Under the pieces are notes generated by a model. It was not told the DNA's origin and did no database searches. It worked only from the letters and a program-made list of their open reading frames with translations. From NCBI GenBank assembly GCA_964629965.1, contig CAZVRZ010000134.1, positions 1-14,334 on the forward strand: a stretch of DNA of 14,334 bases, in the 5' to 3' direction. Positions 7,852 through 13,242 of this stretch are shown here, piece by piece; position 1 is the stretch's first letter, and the number at the start of each line of letters is the position of its first letter. The stretch comes from CAZVRZ01 sp964629965. Its GTDB lineage: Bacteria > Chloroflexota > Anaerolineae > Anaerolineales > UBA4823. A program made the translations under genes and the position numbers.

Positions 7852-8670
7852 CTATAGCGCCAAAGCGTCCACCGCTTGCCAAAATGAATTATCTGGCAAA
7901 AAGTGCAGGCGATACGCAGGAACTTTTCGTAACATAGAAAAAACCAATTCCATCAATTGGGCATTCCGCCCGGTATCTGCTGGAATCACCGGAACATTCG
8001 ATACGATTTCTGCCAAAGCCTGCCCTAATGCCATCTTCTCAGCACAAACCTGTCTGGCTTGAACAAGTAAGAATAACCCTACCAGGGTTGCGGCCTGGTA
8101 GGTAGGATGCACCTGGGTCGGATTCCAAAAAGCTGTCGCGTGCGCTATCCACTTTCCATCCTCAGGCAACAACAAAATCAGGTCATCATTCAACACAATA
8201 TCCTGCGGAGAAAGTCTTGCTACGGTGGTTTTGCCAGATCCTGAATGACCAAAGAAAAGGAATGCTTTTCCATTGCGAACGATTCCAGCTCCATGGAACA
8301 ACAATCCACCGGCACGGAAAGCCAACATGGAAAAAACAATGCGAATGAAATAATCAATCACCGGAAAAGGCTGCGGGGATTGCAAATTCACATCAGCCAT
8401 ACCACGTGACACATCCAGAAAGCCTCGGAATTCTGGTGAGACAAATTGCAACCCATCAGGTGTAAAAATAAGCTTGGGATCGAGATGATCGACTGTCATT
8501 TTGGAATATTCCCAATGAATTGAGGCGCAGAATTCTGCCGGTCCAATATGCAAGAAATCTTTATAATAACTCCGCAAGCTCGCTTGCAAGCTAGATGGCG
8601 CGCATTTGAGCTGAACCGAAATTCCGCCCATAGCAATTACCAGAGGTGGCGATATATCCTCAGGCAGCAT
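7852..8670 (-). CDS. HPr kinase-like P-loop ATPase
   Basis: A 272-residue protein of the HprK-like kinase superfamily. The P-loop GHSGSGKTT lies at residues 141-149, preceded by the typical LLFHGAGI (His126) and followed by VLNDDLILLL (Asp162/163), as in HprK C-terminal domains. The N-terminal 110 residues are not recognisable and differ from the DRTGG-type N domain of true HPr kinases. Relatives of this kind act in peptide and surface loci (for example kinases phosphorylating lasso peptides, and HprK-related kinases beside PqqD-like proteins). No HPr or PTS gene is near, so carbon-catabolite control is unlikely. The ATG at 8670 overlaps the upstream FN3-like gene by 11 nt and has AAGGA just before it. 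The next gene starts within 24 nt. A Ser/Thr kinase acting on a peptide or on a locus protein is the best inference. Confidence 0.82.
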   Translation of the reverse strand: MLPEDISPPLVIAMGGISVQLKCAPSSLQASLRSYYKDFLHIGPAEFCASIHWEYSKMTVDHLDPKLIFTPDGLQFVSPEFRGFLDVSRGMADVNLQSPQPFPVIDYFIRIVFSMLAFRAGGLLFHGAGIVRNGKAFLFFGHSGSGKTTVARLSPQDIVLNDDLILLLPEDGKWIAHATAFWNPTQVHPTYQAATLVGLFLLVQARQVCAEKMALGQALAEIVSNVPVIPADTGRNAQLMELVFSMLRKVPAYRLHFLPDNSFWQAVDALAL

Positions 8671-9142
8671 GTTCCTTACCTTGCCCGTCTGAAAGAGTTT
8701 GGAGTCTGTTCGAGCGCATTCTCACCAACGAAATGATCCCCATCACCAGCAGCAAAACGGCTGCTATCATTTCAATCACTCCACCACGCTGCGCTGTGAT
8801 CTCGATTGGCCCGTTACGGGTTGTAGTACCATTCTCATCGATATCTTCCAGATAATAATAGTAAATCACATCTGGGCGAATATCCTGATCAACATAGGAA
8901 TAATCTCCCCCAATCAATGGATCGGATGCAGGCGGGATCAGGGACGGATTAACCTTCGACCAAGGACCGTCTGGCGATTCACTCCGCAGCAAATTGAAGC
9001 CCACGGTACTCAATTCGCTGCCAGTGCTCCATTCGATCACAATCTCGGGCGAATTGAAAGAGCGCCATCCAGATGAAAACAAAATCGCCGCAGCAATCAT
9101 GAATAACGCAGGAGCGGTCCAGGTATAAAGAATCTTTTTCAT
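8660..9142 (-). CDS. Short FN3-like protein with C-terminal membrane helix
   Basis: A 160-residue protein that opens the visible operon. Residues about 8-24 are a signal peptide or membrane segment. Residues about 33-115 are an FN3-like domain (IEWSTGSELSTVGFNLLRS, then YYYYLEDIDENG). Residues about 120-141 are a membrane helix followed by a basic cytoplasmic-looking tail. It is a paralogue of the protein at 2688..3617 but lacks its Thr/Pro stalk. I chose ATG 9142 because it gives a normal MKK signal start; the frame upstream of it runs into the IS701 inverted repeat. No clear Shine-Dalgarno is seen. The IS701 target duplication ends only 7 nt upstream of the ATG (the IS terminus 11 nt), so the native leader has been displaced. 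The stop overlaps the HPrK-like start by 11 nt. Confidence 0.78.
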   Translation of the reverse strand: MKKILYTWTAPALFMIAAAILFSSGWRSFNSPEIVIEWSTGSELSTVGFNLLRSESPDGPWSKVNPSLIPPASDPLIGGDYSYVDQDIRPDVIYYYYLEDIDENGTTTRNGPIEITAQRGGVIEMIAAVLLLVMGIISLVRMRSNRLQTLSDGQGKEHAA

Positions 9143-9149
9143 CTTGTAA

Positions 9150-9153
9150 CTAA
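9150..9153. repeat. Target-site duplication CTAA (left)
   Basis: CTAA here and at 10697..10700 flank the element directly and fit the YTAR rule of IS701. Removing the element and one copy restores a continuous upstream sequence for the operon. Confidence 0.82.
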
Positions 9154-9171
9154 TATTACAGCGCAAGGTTG
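9154..9171 (+). repeat. Left terminal inverted repeat of IS701 element
   Basis: Eighteen bases that match the reverse complement of 10679..10696 exactly. The repeat is immediately inside the CTAA duplication. Confidence 0.9.
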
Positions 9172-9204
9172 ACAATGGACAGGCAGGGTAGCCTGAAATA
9201 GAAA

Positions 9205-9262
9205 GGCATGGTATCTTTCTCCGACCACGGCCAAGTGGGAAGGAGACGAAGAAAACCATGCC
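9205..9262 (+). promoter_or_regulatory. Hairpin burying the transposase Shine-Dalgarno and start codon
   Basis: GGCATGGT (9205..9212) pairs perfectly with ACCATGCC (9255..9262), which contains the ATG at 9258. Inside it, TCTT (9214..9217) pairs with AAGA (9249..9252), TCTCC (9218..9222) pairs with the Shine-Dalgarno GGAGA (9242..9246), and CCAC (9225..9228) pairs with GTGG (9235..9238). Only small bulges interrupt the stem. In RNA this would mask both the ribosome site and the start. Sequestration of this kind limits transposase translation from read-through transcripts in some other IS elements. Confidence 0.72.
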
Positions 9263-10694
9263 AATAGGAATTGTAACCGAAACTTACCCGGCGCCAGCAT
9301 GCAATTTGACGGAGCAAGATGTTGAGCAGTTTATGGCTGAGATGACGGAGTATACAGAGTTGTTTGCGCCAGCCTTTCAACGTGTGGAACAGATGGGATG
9401 GAGCCAAGCCTACCTGCGGGGCTTGCTGGGGGACGCCGGACGCAAGAACATCGAGCAGATCGCACTGGGGATGGGCGAGAAAGTGCGCAGCATGCAGTAC
9501 TTCATCGGGCAAAGCCCGTGGAAGACAGAGCCGGTGATCAGGATCCACCAGGGATTGGTGGCAGAGACGCTGGGCGAAGCGGATGGTGTTGTTTTGATTG
9601 ATGAATCCGGGGTGGTGAAACAAGGTGACGCCTCGGTTGGGGTAGCGGCGCAATACTGTGGCTCGGTGGGCAAGGTGGCGAACAGCCAGGTTGGGGTGTA
9701 TCTGGGCTATGTCAGCCGCAAAGGATACAGCTTGATTGAAGGACAACTGTTCATGCCAGAAGCTTGGTTTTCGGATGAACAAGCCGAAAAACGAGATGCC
9801 TGTGGCGTACCGGCAGAATTGAAACCACAAACCAAGCCTGAAATTGGACTGGATTTGCTGCGCCGGGCCATCCAACGCGGCGGTTTGCCTTTCCAGTGGG
9901 TTGCTGCGGACGCGTTGTATGGCGATTCGCCCGCTTTTCGGGATGGCGTGGCCGCATTGAATAAATGGTACTTCACCGAAATCAAATGCTCGACCCCGAT
10001 CTGGCGCACACGTCCTGAAGTGTATCTCCCAGAATGGAAGGGCCGTGGCCGCCATCCTGCCCGCCTGCGTTTGCGTAACCCGGCAGATCATCCCACGAGC
10101 GTCAATCAATTGGTTGCCTTGATCCCTAAAGACACGTGGTGCAGAGCTAAAATCAAAGAAGGTAGCAAGGGACCCCTGGTTTGTGATTTCGCTTTCTTGC
10201 GTGTCATTGAATCGCATGCCAACTTGCCAGGCCCTGAAATCTGGCTGATCATTCGCCGCAATCTCGATGATCCAACCGAGACCAAGTTCTATTTCAGCAA
10301 TGCACCTGCCGACATACCTTTGATCGAGTTTGTCCGCATCAGCGGCATGCGTTGGCCAATCGAAACCATCTTCGAAGAAGCCAAAGGGGAAGTCGGTTTT
10401 GACCATTATGAAACCCGCAGTTGGATCGGCTGGCATCATCATATGCTGCTGTCTGCTTTAGCTCACCATTTCTTGGTTCGGCTGCGTGTCCGTTTTCAAC
10501 AACTCGCTCCTGCTCTCACCGTTTACCAGGTTCGTCTTCTGTTAGCCAGTGTACTGCCCAAACCCGTCTTTGACATTCCGGCCGCCTTGCGGCGGGTGCA
10601 GTACTACCAGAAGCGTAACCATCAAGCTTATCTATCTCACCGCAAATCCAAGCTGGCCAGACTTGCGGCTTTTTCAACCAACCTTGCGCTGTAA
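9258..10694 (+). CDS. IS701-family transposase
   Basis: A 478-residue DDE transposase. The family signature LIDESGVVKQGDASVGVAAQ gives the first catalytic Asp115, followed by QYCGSVGKVANSQVGVYL. The second Asp218 is in VAADALYGD. The C-terminal RWPIETIFEEAKGEVGFDHYE provides the catalytic Glu (Glu369, or Glu373) and the final Lys, and WHHHM follows. Length and motif order match IS701 transposases, which act on their own inverted repeats and duplicate 4 bp. The ATG at 9258 has GGAGA upstream, but both are in a strong hairpin. There is no frameshift or stop, so the gene appears functional. The long minus-strand frame across it (9156..10442) is a shadow. Confidence 0.93.
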   Translation: MPIGIVTETYPAPACNLTEQDVEQFMAEMTEYTELFAPAFQRVEQMGWSQAYLRGLLGDAGRKNIEQIALGMGEKVRSMQYFIGQSPWKTEPVIRIHQGLVAETLGEADGVVLIDESGVVKQGDASVGVAAQYCGSVGKVANSQVGVYLGYVSRKGYSLIEGQLFMPEAWFSDEQAEKRDACGVPAELKPQTKPEIGLDLLRRAIQRGGLPFQWVAADALYGDSPAFRDGVAALNKWYFTEIKCSTPIWRTRPEVYLPEWKGRGRHPARLRLRNPADHPTSVNQLVALIPKDTWCRAKIKEGSKGPLVCDFAFLRVIESHANLPGPEIWLIIRRNLDDPTETKFYFSNAPADIPLIEFVRISGMRWPIETIFEEAKGEVGFDHYETRSWIGWHHHMLLSALAHHFLVRLRVRFQQLAPALTVYQVRLLLASVLPKPVFDIPAALRRVQYYQKRNHQAYLSHRKSKLARLAAFSTNLAL

Positions 10695-10696
10695 TA
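10679..10696 (-). repeat. Right terminal inverted repeat of IS701 element
   Basis: Perfect partner of 9154..9171. The transposase stop codon TAA (10692..10694) lies within this repeat. Confidence 0.9.
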
Positions 10697-10700
10697 CTAA
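10697..10700. repeat. Target-site duplication CTAA (right)
   Basis: Second copy of the 4-bp duplication, directly outside the right inverted repeat. Confidence 0.82.
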
Positions 10701-11017
10701 TTATCTCATCAATTCCCTGCTTGTGTTCAACTCATTCATTTGAATTCCAACCAATTACTGGGACTTCGAAGCAGTAAAGAAGAAAAGCGACCATAAGGTA
10801 GCCCAAAACCGGGTTGACGAATCATTCGGCAGCATCAAACCGCCCCAAAATCGTAGCAATAGCACAGGTAGAGCCGGTAAGGAGAGTAACGGCTGAGCAA
10901 AGCATGTCGATTCCACTTATCGAAGTGGATCAAAGCAGCTATCAGGCGCGTGCCCATAGCCCGGCAACTGCTTTTCTGCCCGGCGGAAAGGATGTATCGC
11001 AGGCGGCAGATTTCAGG
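10701..11017. other. Non-coding stretch between IS701 and the truncated transposase
   Basis: No gene is recognised in these 317 bases. The left part is probably the original upstream region of the peptidase operon, moved away by IS701. On the minus strand, TTGAAC followed 19 nt later by GATAAT near the insertion point could be promoter elements, but the match is weak. A perfect 7-bp stem with a 4-nt loop (TCCACTT...AAGTGGA) lies at 10912..10929. A minus-strand frame after the transposase stop holds no recognisable protein. Confidence 0.5.
10912..10929. repeat. Short perfect inverted repeat (7-bp stem, 4-nt loop)
   Basis: TCCACTT, loop ATCG, AAGTGGA. No T-tract follows on either strand, so it is not an evident terminator. 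It lies within mobile-element debris and may belong to an IS end. Confidence 0.5.
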
Positions 11018-11902
11018 TCAGGCAGTCAGCCTGGGCGCTTCGCACACCAGGCGTGCCAGGGTTGTCAAGGTATCAAGCGTGTCGGCCAGGAAGATCAGGG
11101 CATCGGCCCGCGGCAGTCCGTAGACCGGCATGTGCTTCAAGCGCCAATCTTCAAGTCTGGCATTGCGACCTTCCACGGCGTTGCGCGCCCGTCGGTAAAG
11201 CGCCTTCCAGGTTGAACTACCCACGGGGATATCCCGGACAAGGCGCATGGATGCGTCGGCAAAGTGCTCGCCCACATCCACTACCCGCCCTTGCTTGCAG
11301 GTTTGGGTCTGGTACGGACATTCTGGCGGGGGATAGATCACCTGCTCTAAACGCACATCCGGATCCTTGCCCTTCAGACAGGCCTGGTCGCAGCACCATT
11401 TGTGACGCTGGCGTTCTGGATCAAAACCGTAAGGCACCAGGCGGTAGCCATAGTTGCAGACTGGCCGCCCACGGTCATCGTAGCCCCGCGTGGGCCACAG
11501 CGTTTTGTTGCGATCCGTGGCGTGCTGGCACAGATCTATCACTCGCCGGGCGGGCAGGGTGTAAACGGTATGCAAGAAACTGTCGAAACCGAACCCAGAA
11601 TCTCCCACTACGACATCCACATGCAGATCGGGATAGCGGTCTTTCAACTGCAAAAGCAGGGCCGCAGCGGGCAGGTCTTCGTGCTCGTTGGCGGGGCGCA
11701 CATCATTCAGCAAGGTCACACTGAAACGTCGGAGGGGATCAGCCAAGCGCAGGGGCAGGCTGCGGTAGCCATAGTGACCTTCGCCATGTTCTGTTTGGCT
11801 CTCTTCGTTCTTGGTGGAACGGTTGGGATGATCGGTAGATTTGTTCGAGCCGATGTAATAGTTATCCCAAATTCGGGATAAAAGGTATTCTGGCTGCAAC
11901 AT
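11018..11902 (-). pseudogene. 5'-truncated DDE transposase remnant
   Basis: A 294-codon open frame whose body is a DDE transposase lacking its N-terminal third. Visible blocks are GYRSLPLRLADPLRRFSV and PANEHE (residues about 45-75), the second catalytic Asp in VVVGDSGFGFD, a Cys-rich stretch (CCDQACLKG to CKQG), and a C-terminal RNAVEGRNARLEDW with the probable catalytic Glu. The first catalytic Asp region is missing. The first about 7 codons of the frame (11882..11902) actually belong to a tyrosine recombinase in another frame, so the ATG at 11902 is not a genuine transposase start. IS family not recognised. The true element begins at about 11881, next to a palindrome. It is probably inactive. 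Confidence 0.7.
11862..11881. repeat. Palindrome at the junction of the truncated element and the recombinase
   Basis: TTATCCC (11862..11868) and GGGATAA (11875..11881) are perfect arms around AAATTC. It marks where recombinase similarity stops and transposase-like sequence begins, so it is probably the terminus of the inserted element. No matching copy was found near the other end of the transposase remnant. Confidence 0.5.
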
Positions 11903-11970
11903 TTGTTTTTTGGAAGGTAAACGGTCAAGAATCCCCGCACATGTTTAAGAAAGCTATCTTCCCGCTTCAT
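11881..11970 (-). pseudogene. Tyrosine recombinase, N-terminal fragment
   Basis: About 29 codons from ATG 11970 read as the start of an integrase: FLKHVRGFLTVYLPKNKCCS then QNT, the usual opening of the SAM-like core-binding domain of tyrosine recombinases. A near-perfect Shine-Dalgarno (GGAGGTGA) lies 4 nt upstream. The ATG overlaps the stop codon of the preceding recombinase remnant (stop 11954..11956) by 17 nt, an arrangement typical of tandem, translationally coupled recombinase genes. Similarity stops at about 11881 where the DDE element is inserted; the rest of the gene is not found in the window. Confidence 0.62.
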
Positions 11971-12330
11971 GGTTCACCTCCGGGATCAGGTTAGCACATT
12001 TCTCCAGCGTTTTTGCCTTGAATAAAGGAAAGAATTCTGGAACAAAATGCAGATAGTAATCGGTTTCCGTTAGGTGAGCGTGACCAAGATACATGCTGAG
12101 ATAAGGCAAATAGGCGTTGATGTCTTTTCCCTCATGTACCCACAGGTTTAGACGCTACACTGAGAACGTGTGCCGGAAATCATGTACGCGAGGCGGATTC
12201 CCACTAATGCTGTTGGTGAGGCCTATTTTGTTCCAAAAAACTGGAACCAGAGATCAACGATTCCTATTTTATAAAATGTGCCACATGGATTTGGGAAGAA
12301 TGCGATACGGTTTGGGAAAATCCAGCTGAC
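11954..12330 (-). pseudogene. Tyrosine recombinase (integrase), C-terminal remnant with nonsense codon
   Basis: The minus strand encodes the catalytic C-terminus of an integrase that is not open from a start. From about 12300 it reads AFFPNPCGTFYKIG, then PPRVHDFRHTFSV (catalytic His-x-x-Arg box, 12164..12187). An in-frame TAG follows at 12155..12157. After that comes WVHEGKDINAYLPYLSMYLG, then H-A-H-L-T-E-T-D-Y-Y with LGH and the catalytic Tyr, ending at stop 11954. The frame on both sides of the TAG is the same, so a single nonsense mutation is the main lesion visible here. Sequence upstream of about 12330 no longer resembles a recombinase. With the overlapping fragment after it, this suggests a tandem recombinase element such as a recombinase-in-trio (RIT) remnant, but a third gene is not seen. 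Confidence 0.68.
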
Positions 12331-12560
12331 TTTAGAACTGTAAACACGACAGAGATCGAGAACTATTTCGCCGTATATTCTCTAATCCATCTATCTCTGT
12401 TTCCTATAAACAGAACTGCTGTCATGCTTTTGTAGATCGTGTTTTTCCAGGGGTAAAGGCGGGCCTTTAGGTAAAAAATGGCAAAACTTACATCATCCCG
12501 ACCAACAATCGGGGTTGTAGAAGAGGAGGTTGCGAGACACAACCGAGTTGCCCAAGGCAA
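12331..12560. other. Unassigned stretch between integrase remnant and gmhB
   Basis: A minus-strand frame of 65 codons (12363..12560) shows no domain, signal peptide or convincing ribosome site and is not called as a gene. Several short inverted repeats occur (CCCGA/TCGGG at 12497..12513; AGTTGCC/GGCAACT at 12546..12562). The stretch may be debris of an insertion element. Confidence 0.4.
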
Positions 12561-12562
12561 CT
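12546..12562. repeat. Perfect hairpin at the 3' end of gmhB
   Basis: AGTTGCC, loop CAA, GGCAACT: a 7-bp perfect stem that overlaps the last two bases of the gmhB stop codon. On the minus strand it lies just after the gene, where a terminator would be, but no T-run follows, so an intrinsic terminator is not supported. Confidence 0.45.
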
Positions 12563-13166
12563 AACGTACCAAGAGCCTTTCTCTAATATAATCAGCAGGA
12601 GAAAGGTTTAGGGCTTGCGCATTCTTCACCTTCTTAACAGCAGTAGCCAAATTTTTCGTAACCCAACAATCGCCACCAATCCATTCGTTGTTTAGGGAAC
12701 CAGGAGGGGTTAATCCGCTTGTAACAAGGACAGGTTGCAGACCACTTGCACGCGATGCTTCAACATCACCTTTGCTATCACCAATAAAAATGGATTCCCC
12801 TAAATCGATGTTAAAATCATCAGCAGCCTGATATATCAACCCGGGCAACGGTTTTCGACACAAACAGCCATCCTTTGGATGATGCGGACAAACGTATAAT
12901 CTATCAATTCTCCCCCCATGATGGTTAATCACTTTAACCATGTGATCATGGATAATTTGCAACTGCTCTAATGTTATCATTTGACGGCCAACAATGGATT
13001 GATTTGTAATCACAATAACTTTCCAATTGTAATTGGCTAACCCCCTTAGAGCGCTTAGTGCACCATTTATGAAACGAAACTCATCCCAACTCTTTACATA
13101 ATCGGGTCGGTTATAGTTTATGACACCATCTCGATCTAAAAATACTGCGGCCTTGAACATAGCCAT
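12561..13166 (-). CDS. gmhB: D-glycero-beta-D-manno-heptose-1,7-bisphosphate 7-phosphatase (HAD-IIIA)
   Basis: A 201-residue HAD phosphatase of the GmhB/HisB-N group. Motif I is FLDRDGVIN (nucleophile Asp11, acid Asp13). Motif II is VITNQS (Thr54). The zinc loop CPHHPKDGCLCRKPLPG (Cys93, His95, Cys101, Cys103) and the RKP Lys are typical of GmhB. Motif III is IGDSKGDVEAS (Asp130, Asp134). It removes the 7-phosphate of heptose-1,7-bisphosphate in the nucleotide-heptose pathway that supplies surface glycans; a related phosphorylated sugar is possible. The ATG at 13166 (MAM) or 13160 could be the start; no strong Shine-Dalgarno is visible, and TATAAC lies only 5 nt upstream of 13166. No other heptose gene is near. 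It stands alone between recombinase and transposase remnants, which suggests it was carried or stranded by mobile DNA. The gene itself looks intact. Confidence 0.85.
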   Translation of the reverse strand: MAMFKAAVFLDRDGVINYNRPDYVKSWDEFRFINGALSALRGLANYNWKVIVITNQSIVGRQMITLEQLQIIHDHMVKVINHHGGRIDRLYVCPHHPKDGCLCRKPLPGLIYQAADDFNIDLGESIFIGDSKGDVEASRASGLQPVLVTSGLTPPGSLNNEWIGGDCWVTKNLATAVKKVKNAQALNLSPADYIRERLLVR

Positions 13167-13242
13167 CTTGCGTTATACCCTATTCTGCCAGCCTATTGAG
13201 CAAGCCATTGCTAGTAGTGGTCAGTCTGCTTGACTTAGTTAC
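13167..13242. other. Intergenic spacer upstream of gmhB
   Basis: A 76-bp gap between the gmhB start and the stop of the transposase pseudogene. It probably contains the terminus of that IS, but no inverted repeat can be confirmed because the other end is outside the window. Confidence 0.4.

Larger units (their letters stand above)
9154..10696 (+). mobile_element. Complete IS701-family insertion sequence
   Basis: A 1543-bp element bounded by perfect 18-bp inverted repeats (TATTACAGCGCAAGGTTG at 9154..9171 and its reverse complement at 10679..10696). It is flanked by CTAA on both sides (9150..9153 and 10697..10700), which matches the YTAR 4-bp target preference known for IS701. It contains one intact transposase gene whose stop codon lies inside the right repeat. 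It looks intact and recent, because the repeats have no mismatches. Confidence 0.9.

Noticed and set aside
9142..9200. Outward hybrid promoter at the IS701 left end (TTGTCA, 17 nt, TAGTTA on the minus strand)
   Set aside because: The -10 match is poor, so I do not list it as a promoter; it stays only as a possibility in the insertion finding.
9156..10442. 428-codon minus-strand open frame
   Set aside because: It is fully antisense to the intact IS701 transposase and shows no domain pattern of its own.
11890..11915. In-phase A AAA AAC heptamer joining the 11716..11970 frame to the 11018..11902 frame, resembling a programmed -1 frameshift
   Set aside because: The upstream frame continues past it as a normal recombinase N-terminus (KNKCCS then QNT), so the two frames come from different genes joined by insertion, not from one frameshifted transposase.
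12363..12560. 65-codon minus-strand frame between the integrase remnant and gmhB
   Set aside because: No domain, no signal, no convincing ribosome site, and it lies in repeat-rich debris.
12546..12562. Hairpin as an intrinsic terminator of gmhB
   Set aside because: The stem is perfect but no T-run follows on the minus strand.
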